Below are positions 27,351 to 36,550 of a stretch of 64,000 bases of DNA, one piece after another. The DNA lies in the NCBI RefSeq assembly GCF_002954585.1, contig NZ_MSCI01000002.1, positions 1,528,089 through 1,592,088 on the forward strand. The letters are read 5' to 3'. The stretch is from Vibrio chagasii. GTDB taxonomy: Bacteria > Pseudomonadota > Gammaproteobacteria > Enterobacterales > Vibrionaceae. The translations under genes were made by a program, and so were the position numbers. Positions within the stretch are counted from its first letter, which is position 1. The number at the start of each line of letters is the position of its first letter. Below the pieces are notes generated by a model that saw only the letters and a list, made by a program, of their open reading frames with translations, did not search any database and had not been told where the DNA came from.

Positions 27351-29382
27351 TCTTTTTGAGTAATCGGTTCTTGTCTGCCGGTTTTACAATAAGATCAGAC
27401 ATTCCTGATGACTCCATCTTCTGCAGAGTTATGGGCGAGCTGTCCCCTGTATGAGCAATGATCGGCACCCAAGAATAAGGCTTATTCGCGCTTCTAATGA
27501 GTCGAGAAGCTTCGACACCGTCCATAATAGGCATTTCAATATCCATTAAAACCAAGTCAATGGTCTCTGAGTCTAGAGCGTCTAATGCCTGCTGACCGTC
27601 TTCTTTCTGTACCACATCAAAGCCTTGCTTTTCCAGCAACATCGCTGTAAGACGACGTAGAGACTCGTTATCGTCGACTACCATAACGGTGCGCTTATTT
27701 GCATTTTCAATCGGCTTAACGGCTACCGGTGGAGTCTCGTAATTGGAGTCAAACAGTAAATGATCAATCGCTGCTTTAGTGTTCAGTAGCAAGACTTGAG
27801 TTTCTATCCAAATTGGTTCAAATGAAATATCCCTCACTCGTTGAATAGGATAATGTTCATATAAGTACACAATTCTCGCTTCTGTGAGCGATAATAAATA
27901 CTCAAGCTCATCAAGGCTGCTTGCCCTCAAAATGATACTTTCCAAGTCGACGAATACTAAATCAAAATCGAACTGATACTCTGTGTTATTAAGTGCTGAT
28001 GCCACATCCAAAATCGTAAGTTCAAATCCCATAAGTTGAGACATTTCCGTCACTTTCTTATTCAGGACAGTTTGCTCACTCACCATCAATGCCGACTTTA
28101 AGTTTCTTAATTCACACTTAATCTGATTGACTGAATTTGACGTCAAAGAAGGAAACGTCATTGTAAACTGCGTCCACTCTCCGACTTCTGATTGACATTT
28201 AATCTCACCACCAAACGAACGCATCACCTTCTGACAAAATGATAAGCCTAACCCGTAGTTTCCTGTTTTACCTGTCGTATAGAAATCTTGGAAAATGTGA
28301 CGTATTGCCTCACTAGAGATACCAGCCCCGTTGTCCGTCACTACAATTTGATTAGTAACATCATCGCTACTCAGGGTAACATGAATATGAAAATCTTCCG
28401 GACTTCGGTGATGGAACGCATTTTTATACAGGTTGTACATCACATACTTCAACAAAGTGTCGCTTCCTAAAAAATCAAAGTCACGTTGTACATCCAAAGA
28501 TATTGCTGATTTATCTGACGCACGCTTATAGTTAAAGTTATCAATTGAATATTCGATCACCGATTGTGCAGAGTGCTTTTTAAAGGTTGAACGGGATAAA
28601 CAGTTCTCATCAATTGACGTCAACAATAAATCGATGGTCTCGTTACCTGAGTGGATAATTTCCATGGCCTCGTCGCCCAAGTCACGTAGCTGCTTTAACT
28701 CTTCAGCGCTCAGTGCATATGGCTCTCTAATGTCACCACTTTTAGGGTTTGGTAGTATCGATTGAATAACATCAATAGAAGTTAACAAGCCACTAAGAGG
28801 GTTTCTCATTTCGTGTGCAATACCAGCGCCAAAAGATTTCGCTAGAGATACCTTATTCTCGTATTCCACCTGATTACGGAAATAAAATAAGTTACCGAAT
28901 AGATAGATAAATAAGAAAATTGGCACATGCGTCCAATTCATGGTTATCTCAAGGTAAAAGCCTTGAACCACCCAAGCACAAAACGTCGCAATCCCTATTC
29001 CGACAAAGGTTTGCGCAAACATCACCTTAGTGACATGAACCAAAGAAATATGAAGGAATATTGCAGACATGAAAGACATGGCCCAAATGTTGGACCAATT
29101 GTTCATCAGCAACATATAGAAGAAGAAAGATGGAAGACAGAGCGTAATCGCGACTTGATAATACGCAGGCAGATACTTTCGCCATTCAAACGGTACGTGT
29201 TTACGGAAAATGATGCCGAAGAACAACACCGAGCATAACAGCCGGAGAGGCAGATTTTCATAAGGTTGCGGGAACAGATACTCCCAAACTACATAGTAAA
29301 CAGGGAAACCGACTAAGCCCATCCAACCTAAGAAGGTTAAATTCGGTTCAGCATATTGATAAACTTTACGAATAGCGCCCAT
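27334..29382 (-). CDS. cqsS: CAI-1 receptor hybrid histidine kinase CqsS
   Basis: This 682-residue quorum-sensing receptor has about six membrane helices in residues 15-170, the kinase H-box GAGIAHEMRNPLSG (His190), ATP-binding motifs DNGAGIS and GNYGLGLSF, and a C-terminal receiver with VVDDNESL and LMDIEMP phospho-acceptor Asp. It phosphorylates LuxU when CAI-1 is absent. It is full length against V. cholerae CqsS (686). The ligand-tuning position that is Cys170 in V. cholerae and Phe in V. harveyi is Phe166 here. Its normal partner cqsA is truncated next door. Confidence 0.95.
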   Translation of the reverse strand: MGAIRKVYQYAEPNLTFLGWMGLVGFPVYYVVWEYLFPQPYENLPLRLLCSVLFFGIIFRKHVPFEWRKYLPAYYQVAITLCLPSFFFYMLLMNNWSNIWAMSFMSAIFLHISLVHVTKVMFAQTFVGIGIATFCAWVVQGFYLEITMNWTHVPIFLFIYLFGNLFYFRNQVEYENKVSLAKSFGAGIAHEMRNPLSGLLTSIDVIQSILPNPKSGDIREPYALSAEELKQLRDLGDEAMEIIHSGNETIDLLLTSIDENCLSRSTFKKHSAQSVIEYSIDNFNYKRASDKSAISLDVQRDFDFLGSDTLLKYVMYNLYKNAFHHRSPEDFHIHVTLSSDDVTNQIVVTDNGAGISSEAIRHIFQDFYTTGKTGNYGLGLSFCQKVMRSFGGEIKCQSEVGEWTQFTMTFPSLTSNSVNQIKCELRNLKSALMVSEQTVLNKKVTEMSQLMGFELTILDVASALNNTEYQFDFDLVFVDLESIILRASSLDELEYLLSLTEARIVYLYEHYPIQRVRDISFEPIWIETQVLLLNTKAAIDHLLFDSNYETPPVAVKPIENANKRTVMVVDDNESLRRLTAMLLEKQGFDVVQKEDGQQALDALDSETIDLVLMDIEMPIMDGVEASRLIRSANKPYSWVPIIAHTGDSSPITLQKMESSGMSDLIVKPADKNRLLKKITHWI

Positions 29383-29548
29383 ACGAAATTCTTTATTCCC
29401 TAAACTCTGACATTTACCATTCTTATTATTTTGTTTTTATTATAACTTAGCGATTATATTACACATCACCTCCAAGCAATGAGGTTTGAATCAAATATAT
29501 ACGCGCTTTTGCATTTAATCTGTTTTAACCCTGCAGCCAAATACATGA

Positions 29549-29570
29549 AGGCCTCGTTAATACGAGGCCT
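29549..29570 (-). terminator. Hairpin after the AraC/GyrI-like gene
   Basis: A perfect 9-bp stem, aggcctcgt/acgaggcct, with a 4-base loop lies 40 bp beyond the stop of the minus-strand regulator gene. The U-tract is poor. Confidence 0.55.
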
Positions 29571-29609
29571 AATAGTGATTTCATTTCTTGTTATCTGTGA
29601 CACATAAAG

Positions 29610-30473
29610 CTAGGTTATCGGCAAGTAAATATTAGTGAGCAAATCACATTCATCCACATGATGGACTAGATTCACGTATTGGAAAAAGCACGGAAAATCT
29701 CTCAAAGATTCGCCACTCTTGGGTAACCACTCACGATATAAGTAGCTTACCGTGTCAGCGATTAAATCATGGTTGCCCTTATGAACAGCGACAGCACAAC
29801 GACCGCCCGGAATGATCCCCTTCTTAACACCAAAGATATTTTCTGGGACATCCCCGTTATGGCTTCCGCAAATATCAAAGCGATATTCATCTTCAGGGGT
29901 ATCTGAAGGGTCAGAATAAGCCACACCAAATGTGTCACTGGTTTTTACCGGAGAGAAACCCGTCGACTTCCTCCAATCAATAAATTTAGCAGCAGTATTG
30001 TAAACCAGCTTTGGGCTCCCTTTATGCTCAATCAGTGCAACCTCTGTTTCGCAAAAATCGACGATTTTCACATCCATTATCTCTTCTCCACTCTTTGGTA
30101 AGTTAAACTCATACTTTGAACGCCAATATGACCAGTTTGGTTGTTTTCTAAATTGAGAGGGTGTCTGCTCAAAGTGCCTCGAAAATGCTCGAGAGAATGC
30201 TTCAAGACTCTCAAAGTGAGCCTCCAATGCAATATCGGTGACACTGTACTCGGGCTCAAAAGCTAAACGAAAAGAAGCGCGCTTTAACCGAGCAAACAAC
30301 ACATACTGAATAGTGCTAATCCCCATAAACGACTTGAAGATACGGTGAAAGTGGTACTTTGAACTCGCCGCCACTGAGCTCAGCTGATCCAAAGTTAATG
30401 ACTCATCCAAATGTCTATCAATGAAGTCACACACATTTCGTATTCGTCGCTCGTGATGTTTCACTACATTCAT
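29610..30473 (-). CDS. AraC-family regulator with GyrI-like effector domain
   Basis: This protein of 287 residues has an N-terminal AraC HTH (about residues 8-107, with YHFHRIFKSFMGIS and ALEAHFESLEAFSRAFSRHF) and a C-terminal GyrI-like small-molecule binding domain (about 130-287). The Rob/SoxS-like layout is typical of multidrug-responsive regulators. I start at ATG 30473, which opens directly on the HTH; the open frame runs a further 47 codons upstream without an AraC feature. It lies near an ABC-F gene on the same strand, so a drug-response role is plausible but not shown. Confidence 0.8.
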   Translation of the reverse strand: MNVVKHHERRIRNVCDFIDRHLDESLTLDQLSSVAASSKYHFHRIFKSFMGISTIQYVLFARLKRASFRLAFEPEYSVTDIALEAHFESLEAFSRAFSRHFEQTPSQFRKQPNWSYWRSKYEFNLPKSGEEIMDVKIVDFCETEVALIEHKGSPKLVYNTAAKFIDWRKSTGFSPVKTSDTFGVAYSDPSDTPEDEYRFDICGSHNGDVPENIFGVKKGIIPGGRCAVAVHKGNHDLIADTVSYLYREWLPKSGESLRDFPCFFQYVNLVHHVDECDLLTNIYLPIT

Positions 30474-30681
30474 TTTTGTTACCCAATAAAGAATTCGGAA
30501 AGATAATACCGACGAGGCGTTAAGTTCGCCTGATTGAGATTGCGAGACTGAATTAACTGTTGTGTTTAATTCTATATTAAGTCGTAACAAAAGGCTCTTT
30601 AGCCAATGCAGCACTAAAGAGCCGAAGCCTACTTAACAACAGATATTGAGCACTGTTATACCCAGCTCATTACAAGCCAGG

Positions 30682-32460
30682 CTAATTAAGTTCCAACATG
30701 GCATTAATCCGAACTATTTCTTGCTGCCATTTCACTTGCAGATTACGCTTCTGATGCTTTGCCTTACGAGCTTGATCCTTACTGAGTAATTCTTCGAGCT
30801 CTAATAGCCTTTCTAAAAGACCCTCTTCATCAGTTTGCGACTGCTGATCATCTGTTTTAGGCAGCTCAGAACCAGAATCGACACAGACTATAGAGTTAGA
30901 CTGAATCGAAGCAGAGCAAGATTCCGCGTTTTTGCCTTGATGGATGACAGACATCGCTTCATACACCGCATCTAAGTAAGTCATTTCCACAAGTTGACCG
31001 TCATTGATATACCAGAATCGATTGCATGATTTTTCGATCAACTCTCGATCATGGCTGACCAACAGTAGCCCCCCGTCGAATTGAGTTAAGCAATTCGCCA
31101 GCTCTTCCTTACCTTCAATATCAAGGTGGTTAGTGGGCTCATCCAACAACAGGAAGTGATACTTCGCTAGCGATAGCCCAACGAACAGCAATCGAGAACG
31201 CTCTCCACCGCTAAGCTCTGCGATCTTTTGCTCGTGTCTTTCATAGGAAAAACCTGCGCTAATCAAAGCCATTTTTCTAGCTTCCTGCGAAACTGGATAA
31301 AATGAGTAAAGTGAATCTATTAGTGAATGGTCATCACTTAATTGGTGCAGGCTTTGGTCGTAATACCCGACTTCGGCATTTGGGTGAAAATAACCATTAT
31401 CTCCAAGTTGAGAAGCCTGATAATTCGCCCACAATACTTTCAGAAGAGACGACTTACCCGCCCCATTTTTGCCTAGCACAGCAACACGGTCACCACTCTT
31501 TATCTGCTGGAACAGCACTTCAAACAGTGGCGCTTGGTCGTCAGCGGCGGTAATTGGCACCTCTGACAATTCAAGTATTCGATTGGCCTTCATGGGTTCA
31601 CCGGACAAACTTAATGTCCATGGTTCTACAGAATCCAAATGTGTCATGGTCGAGCGTAACCCTTCGGCGCGCTTTTCCATGCTTTTTGCTTTTCGTGACA
31701 GACCTTCATTGTCAAAGTCACGCCCCCAAATCGCTAAACGATGAGCGCTCTTTTCGATGCGGTCGATCTCTTTCTTTTCTGCTTGTTGCCTTTCCGCATC
31801 CGTTCGGTCTTTATCTTCCAATGCTTTTCGAGCTTTGGTGCACTTTTGGCTAAAGGTAAGTACCCTTTTGTCACGTAGCACCCAAGTAGAATCGGTGACG
31901 TGGTCAAGTAATCGTTGATCATGCGAAACCATGACAAACGTACCTCTCCAATCTTTCAGAAACTGCTCTAACCAAAGTAATGTCGGTAGATCTAAGTGGT
32001 TGCTTGGTTCATCTAGTAACAGGACATCCGGTTCAAGAATCAATGCTCTCGCGACTAACACTCGCGCGTATTGACCGCCACTTAAAGTGCCTATCGGCTG
32101 GTTCCAATAGCTTTCATCAAACCCTAAATTAGAAAGAGTAATTTGCGCACGCCACTGTTCTGTTTGCTGCATGTTTAAAGGAAGGTTATCGGTTACAGCA
32201 TCTAGCATTGAGAGGCTTAACAGTCGCTTAGGTAAGTGTTGCTCAATCAAGGCAATGACGGCATTCGAGGCGAAGGAAACATTCCCAACAAAGTCAGGTA
32301 ACTCTTTGTTTAACAGACGTAATAAGGTGCTTTTGCCACAGCCATTACTGCCAATAAGGCCAATGCGGTCACCTTTCTTAATCGTAAAGGAGAGCCCATC
32401 AAATAGTCGGCATGATGTTAGATCGTAAGAAATGGATGATGTAGATATTAATGTAGTCAT
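30682..32460 (-). CDS. ABC-F ATPase, probable ribosome protection or translation factor
   Basis: This soluble protein of 592 residues has two ABC cassettes and no membrane helices. Walker A motifs are GLIGSNGCGKS and AVLGKNGAGKS, signatures LSGGQYARV and LSGGERSRL, and Walker B motifs LLLDEPSNHLD and LLLDEPTNHLD. A charged linker joins the cassettes and a coiled C-terminal tail follows. ABC-F proteins bind the ribosomal E site and either assist translation or displace antibiotics. I start at ATG 32460; TTG 32472 is possible. An upstream leader peptide and competing hairpins that cover this start suggest antibiotic-inducible expression and hence a resistance role. Confidence 0.85.
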   Translation of the reverse strand: MTTLISTSSISYDLTSCRLFDGLSFTIKKGDRIGLIGSNGCGKSTLLRLLNKELPDFVGNVSFASNAVIALIEQHLPKRLLSLSMLDAVTDNLPLNMQQTEQWRAQITLSNLGFDESYWNQPIGTLSGGQYARVLVARALILEPDVLLLDEPSNHLDLPTLLWLEQFLKDWRGTFVMVSHDQRLLDHVTDSTWVLRDKRVLTFSQKCTKARKALEDKDRTDAERQQAEKKEIDRIEKSAHRLAIWGRDFDNEGLSRKAKSMEKRAEGLRSTMTHLDSVEPWTLSLSGEPMKANRILELSEVPITAADDQAPLFEVLFQQIKSGDRVAVLGKNGAGKSSLLKVLWANYQASQLGDNGYFHPNAEVGYYDQSLHQLSDDHSLIDSLYSFYPVSQEARKMALISAGFSYERHEQKIAELSGGERSRLLFVGLSLAKYHFLLLDEPTNHLDIEGKEELANCLTQFDGGLLLVSHDRELIEKSCNRFWYINDGQLVEMTYLDAVYEAMSVIHQGKNAESCSASIQSNSIVCVDSGSELPKTDDQQSQTDEEGLLERLLELEELLSKDQARKAKHQKRNLQVKWQQEIVRINAMLELN

Positions 32461-32466
32461 TTGTTT

Positions 32467-32612
32467 ACTCAAGTTTCAAGCGCAACAAAGCGCTGTCGTC
32501 ATTCGCTGACAACAACCAAGTAAACAAGAGTGGAGAAACTCTATTGAAGGTTATATTGAAATGCTTCGCTCAAGTTTTGGTTATCGCAGCACGATAGTGT
32601 TAAAACTTGAGT
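32467..32612 (-). promoter_or_regulatory. Translation-attenuation element with competing stems
   Basis: On the mRNA, a segment inside the leader ORF (32602-32612, ACTCAAGTTTT) can pair perfectly over 10 bp with either of two downstream copies: AAAACTTGAG (32569-32578) just after the leader stop, or AAACTTGAGT (32467-32476) that contains the weak ribosome site of the ABC-F gene. The two pairings exclude each other. A stalled ribosome on the leader would free the ABC-F start. Confidence 0.7.
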
Positions 32613-32661
32613 TTTGGTCGTACCAAAAAATATGCGCGAAGTTAAATTCACACACTTTCAT
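32581..32661 (-). CDS. Regulatory leader peptide of the ABC-F gene
   Basis: This 26-codon frame begins MKVCEFNF and ends NTIVLR. A consensus AAGGAGG lies 6 bases before its ATG, far stronger than the ribosome site of the ABC-F gene it precedes by 120 bp. Codons 16-20 encode the pairing segment of the attenuator. The layout matches leader peptides that sense ribosome-targeting drugs upstream of erm and ABC-F genes. It has no expected function beyond being translated. Confidence 0.7.
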   Translation of the reverse strand: MKVCEFNFAHIFWYDQNSSFNTIVLR

Positions 32662-32771
32662 AAAAATCCTCCTTATATTTGTCTTGAGTTGAACATTAGC
32701 GCTAAAAATAAATCACATTGATCGATGAGTCAAAATATTTAGGCGCTTCGACTTGTACGTGATTTACAACC

Positions 32772-33587
32772 TTAGGTCACTGTTACTCGGTGCATTTTTC
32801 TTGGCGTACCACCGTAATCAATCACAGCATAATGCTGAGTGACTCTGTTGTCCCATATCGCCATCGAGCCCTTGTTCCATTTAAAACGCACTTGATACTC
32901 TGGTCGTCGTGCAATTTCAAATAGCTGGCTAAGTAGTGCATCACCCTCTTCACGCTCAAGCTCATTGATGTAACGGGTAAATTGCTCGTTGATATATAGC
33001 GTCTCTTTGCCCGTTTCTGGGTGAACTTGTACTAAGGGGTGCTCCACTGGCGGATTTTCTTGCGCGGTTTTCAGCAACGACTTATGCCAATCTAGCTCAA
33101 TTTGGTCCGATTCAATACCCTCAAACGCGACTAACGAATGCGTGGCCGATAAGCCTCTTAGCTTTTCTTTCGTGCTTCCATCTAATGAATCGAAAACTGC
33201 GGTCATCGAACACCAAATCGTGTCGCCACCGACATCCGGTACATGTTGAGCATGCAATAGAGAGGCTTTAGATGGAAGCTCCCGCCAAGTTAAGTCGGTA
33301 TGCCAATAACTCTCCATTGGCGCATTACCTCGAGTAGTTTCTATCACACTGACTTGCGGGACTTGTTCTACACGCGGAAAGAAAGGATGAGCGGGTTCAA
33401 GCTCTCCAAACCGTTTTGCAACCGCTAAGTGTTGTTCAGGGGCGAGTCTTTGTTCATCCAAGAAAATGACTTGATAAGTAATAAGCGCCTGGTACACATC
33501 ATCAAGTTCACACTCACTGCAATCCGAAAGATTTAATCCATGAATACGAGCGCCAATGTGAGGGGTAATGGGTTCAATTTTCAACAT
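32772..33587 (-). CDS. TauD/TfdA-family 2-oxoglutarate dioxygenase
   Basis: This 271-residue Fe(II)/2-oxoglutarate enzyme has the iron facial triad WHTDLTW (His and Asp near residues 94-96) and the distal QHYAV histidine (near residue 249). The 2-oxoglutarate arginine is in KMHRVTV at the C-terminus. Relatives release sulfite from taurine or alkylsulfonates, or hydroxylate other small acids. The window also encodes a sulfite dehydrogenase far upstream, but no sulfonate transporter is adjacent, so the substrate stays open. It stands alone. Confidence 0.85.
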   Translation of the reverse strand: MLKIEPITPHIGARIHGLNLSDCSECELDDVYQALITYQVIFLDEQRLAPEQHLAVAKRFGELEPAHPFFPRVEQVPQVSVIETTRGNAPMESYWHTDLTWRELPSKASLLHAQHVPDVGGDTIWCSMTAVFDSLDGSTKEKLRGLSATHSLVAFEGIESDQIELDWHKSLLKTAQENPPVEHPLVQVHPETGKETLYINEQFTRYINELEREEGDALLSQLFEIARRPEYQVRFKWNKGSMAIWDNRVTQHYAVIDYGGTPRKMHRVTVT

Positions 33588-33710
33588 GCTTTCGCTTATC
33601 GGTTAGAGATATTAATAGGGAGTCATTTAGCTACTCATTATTAAACCGGACAGAAACGATTTTTCTTTCCTTACCATGCAAAATAAAACCGGTTTATTCG
33701 AAAAACAAAA

Positions 33711-33741
33711 GAAAAGAGCCCCCTGCACTGGAGCTCTTTTC
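33711..33741. terminator. Terminator hairpin
   Basis: The arms gaaaagagc and gctcttttc pair over 9 bp with a 13-base loop; both sides are A/T-rich. The gene it serves is not clear. Confidence 0.6.
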
Positions 33742-33966
33742 GTTTGTTGATACTTCCTGTATCCGTAGACAAGTCCAATCTGTAGAACTTTCACTGAAAG
33801 CCAGATCATCGATATCTCCAGTTGTGTATCACTACTAAATCTAGCATACAAACTTCAAGCTTTTCTGAGACATAACCGAAAGTTCGCCTAAGTAGCGTCA
33901 ATTCCTACTTATCAGCCCAAGAAAGCAACGTCATATCTTTTTTATTGCCAGCTACAACCAAAAACA

Positions 33967-33990
33967 AAGCCCACAACAAGGTGGGCTTTG
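33967..33990 (-). terminator. Terminator after the serine protease gene
   Basis: A perfect 9-bp stem, aaagcccac/gtgggcttt, lies with A-rich plus-strand sequence to its left, giving a U-tract on the minus strand. Confidence 0.8.
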
Positions 33991-34056
33991 GCTATCTGGC
34001 TTCTGAACTTACTAAACTAGTGAGTAACTTTTTGAAACCATCATTCAAACCTAAAC

Positions 34057-35649
34057 TTAAAAGTTAGCTTGGAGCGTCAAACCGCTGTAAGCCGAGTATG
34101 CATTCAACATAACGTGGTATCTGCCGCTTTGGGTGACATTCACAGTACAAGTCTCGCTGTTGCCCGATCGGTAAGGTCGGCAGTCCCACGTACTAAGCGT
34201 TGGTTTATCCCCGAAGCGAAGATACAGATCCGCATCCCCTGTGCCACCAATGGTGACCACTGTCAGCTGTTGACCCTGTTCTAAGTCCATGTAGAAGTAG
34301 TCCTTTTGTCCTCGGCTGCCACTCAATCCATTAACCGGCACGCCAGAAACTAGTTTTCCATCTGGATCTGGCCCAGGTGTTGGACCACCACAATCCGGTT
34401 CACAACCACTATCAGTCAAACTAAACAGCAGTTTATTGGTGGTTCCTCTTGTGTCAGAAACCTTATTCTCCGAGGCTCTTGAGTTCAGTAACCCTGCGAG
34501 TTGAAGCGGTGTTAAGCCGTTATTTTCTTGCAAGTACAAGGCAGCAACGCCGGCAACATGTGGCGTCGCCATGGAAGTTCCGCTAATCGTTTTATAGCCG
34601 CCATCATACCAAGCAGACTTAATTTGAGATCCCGGCGCGAATAGATCAACACAGCTGCCCCAGTTCGAGAAACTTGAACGCGAATCAGAGCTGGTTGTTG
34701 AGCCCACCGTCACACCACTTGCTACACGAGCCGGGGATGTATTACACGCATCGGCATTTGAGTTACCCGCTGCCAACATAAAGCTCACTCCGGATTGAAT
34801 TGCGCCTTGCACCGCGCTATCCAATGCCGTTGATCGACCGCCACCTAAACTCATATTGGCGACCGAAGGCCCTGATGCATTTTGCGCTACCCAATCCACG
34901 CCAGATATCACGCCTGATGTGGTTCCTGAACCCGAACAGCTAAGTACTCTTACCCCAACAATGTTAACGTTTTTAGCCACACCGTACTGGCTGCCGCCAA
35001 TCGTTCCTGCAACGTGGGTACCATGCCCATTACAGTCACTCGAATCAGCATCGTTATCCACGAAATCATATCCAGAAACCGAGCGACCGCCGAATTCCTC
35101 ATGATTGTTATTAACGCCGGTATCAATCACGTAAGCCGTTACGCCAGAGCCATCAAAATTGGCATTATAGTTTCGGTCTAAAGGAAGACTTCTCTGGTCT
35201 ATTCGGTCCAGCCCCCAAATCGCGTTACTTTGAACGGCTTCATTTGAAACAACAGGATCGATACTGAGTATTTGGTCTTGTTCAATGTATTCAACACGAG
35301 AATCACGTCTGAGGTGCTTTAATTGAAGTGCGTCTAGATTTGCCACAAAGCCAATAATGGAACTATCAAAAACATCGTCTGTTTTGATTGAAAACGAATT
35401 TGCCATCTGGCCTACCGTTTGTTGAGTGAACTGCTGTAATCCAGCAGCATCATTCATTAGCATATGCGGTTGTTTCAATACAACAATATAGCGATCGGTG
35501 ATGGCATCATCTGATGAAGCCATCATCAGTGGAGCAATAGGTTGTTGTAAGTTTTCAGTCGAATTTAAAGCCGAATCTTGAGCCAAACTGGATGTGGAAG
35601 AAATACCAAACGTGGCTGCAATACAACAACTTAATACTTTCTTTAACAT
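34057..35649 (-). CDS. Secreted subtilisin-like alkaline serine protease
   Basis: This 530-residue preproenzyme has a signal peptide (1-23), an inhibitor I9 propeptide (about 50-135), a proteinase-K-like S8 domain and a C-terminal PPC domain (about 435-530). The catalytic triad is visible: Asp in VIDTGVNNNHEEF, His in NGHGTHVAG and Ser in GTSMATPHVAG. Length and order match the Vibrio alkaline serine exoprotease A. It is an extracellular protein-degrading enzyme and probable virulence or nutrient factor. AAGGAA precedes the ATG and a terminator follows. Confidence 0.93.
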   Translation of the reverse strand: MLKKVLSCCIAATFGISSTSSLAQDSALNSTENLQQPIAPLMMASSDDAITDRYIVVLKQPHMLMNDAAGLQQFTQQTVGQMANSFSIKTDDVFDSSIIGFVANLDALQLKHLRRDSRVEYIEQDQILSIDPVVSNEAVQSNAIWGLDRIDQRSLPLDRNYNANFDGSGVTAYVIDTGVNNNHEEFGGRSVSGYDFVDNDADSSDCNGHGTHVAGTIGGSQYGVAKNVNIVGVRVLSCSGSGTTSGVISGVDWVAQNASGPSVANMSLGGGRSTALDSAVQGAIQSGVSFMLAAGNSNADACNTSPARVASGVTVGSTTSSDSRSSFSNWGSCVDLFAPGSQIKSAWYDGGYKTISGTSMATPHVAGVAALYLQENNGLTPLQLAGLLNSRASENKVSDTRGTTNKLLFSLTDSGCEPDCGGPTPGPDPDGKLVSGVPVNGLSGSRGQKDYFYMDLEQGQQLTVVTIGGTGDADLYLRFGDKPTLSTWDCRPYRSGNSETCTVNVTQSGRYHVMLNAYSAYSGLTLQANF

Positions 35650-36123
35650 AGATTGTTCCTTGATATTTTAGGTTTGTTGGTTGTTACCTACGACAAACAC
35701 GAAAATGCAGACAGCTAGCGTTATACGCTCAATACGTGAAGCAACAATGTTACAAATTCAACCTAAGACAGTACGAATGAGATTGCTTATTAATTTACAT
35801 TCATCACATTAAGAACTTCGAGTCGGGACAAACTATTTTGAAAAGCTTATGCAATCACATTTTATATAATTTGATCAAAAGCTCTAATTTTAACAAAAGT
35901 CGAATGGTTGGATAAAAATGGTGTATGTGAGAGGAATGATCTTCACTATTGACATATAACACACCAAAAATCCCGCAAAAATTAAAAAATGCAGCATCAA
36001 ACAAAATGCGATTGGTCGTACTTATAGTGAATAAATATTATTAATTGTACTCGCCGACAGCTTATCTCTATCTTGGCTACATTACCCAACACCATAAACC
36101 AACGCGATTACGTAGGGAAAACG
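35650..36123. other. Intergenic region between the protease and ACT genes
   Basis: These 474 AT-rich bases hold the divergent promoters. No gene, operator or repeat was recognised. An in-frame TTG at 36073 upstream of the ACT gene lacks a ribosome site. Confidence 0.5.
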
Positions 36124-36525
36124 ATGACCGCCATTACCGATTTAGACATTCTGTTGAAGTCCATGTCACCCGAGCTCATTGAAGGTGATTATGTTTTCTG
36201 TACGGTAGAGGGAGGACTAGCCAACTATGTCCACCTCAATCCGATAGCGACCTTTCGAGAAAAAGAAGGGTTAACTTTAGTACTAACAGAAGAAGTGGCG
36301 ACTCAAGCGCAGTTAAGTTTCGACGGTGTGTTTAGCATGATCACTTTATCGGTACACTCGAGCCTAGAAGCCGTAGGGCTGACAGCCGCGTTTGCAACTA
36401 AACTTGGCTCTTACGGCATCAGTGCCAATGTGATTGCAGGTTATTATCACGATCATATCTTCGTCCAGAAGCACAAAGCAGATCAAGCTATGAGGGCACT
36501 TCGAGAATTCTCAGAAGCGAATTAG
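36124..36525 (+). CDS. ACT-domain protein
   Basis: This 133-residue protein has two ACT-like halves: residues 10-60 (EGDYVFCTVEGG, an ACT_7-like segment) and 70-130 (SMITLSVHSSLEAVGLTAAFATKLGSYGI, NVIAGYYHDHIFV). ACT domains bind amino acids. Similar stand-alone bacterial proteins are annotated as ACT-domain proteins without known targets. I start at ATG 36124 after AGGGAAAACG. It is next to a convergent LysR gene with no functional link visible. Confidence 0.8.
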   Translation: MTAITDLDILLKSMSPELIEGDYVFCTVEGGLANYVHLNPIATFREKEGLTLVLTEEVATQAQLSFDGVFSMITLSVHSSLEAVGLTAAFATKLGSYGISANVIAGYYHDHIFVQKHKADQAMRALREFSEAN

Positions 36526-36550
36526 CAGAAGTGAGCTTAACATAAGCGAT

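Larger units (their letters stand above)
33588..34056. other. Intergenic region with two terminators
   Basis: These 469 bases contain two terminator hairpins and no believable gene. An open minus-strand frame at 33627-33851 runs through one of the hairpins and has no protein-like composition. Confidence 0.6.

Noticed and set aside
33627..33851. Minus-strand open frame of 74 codons
   Set aside because: It runs through a terminator hairpin, has low-complexity composition and no ribosome site.
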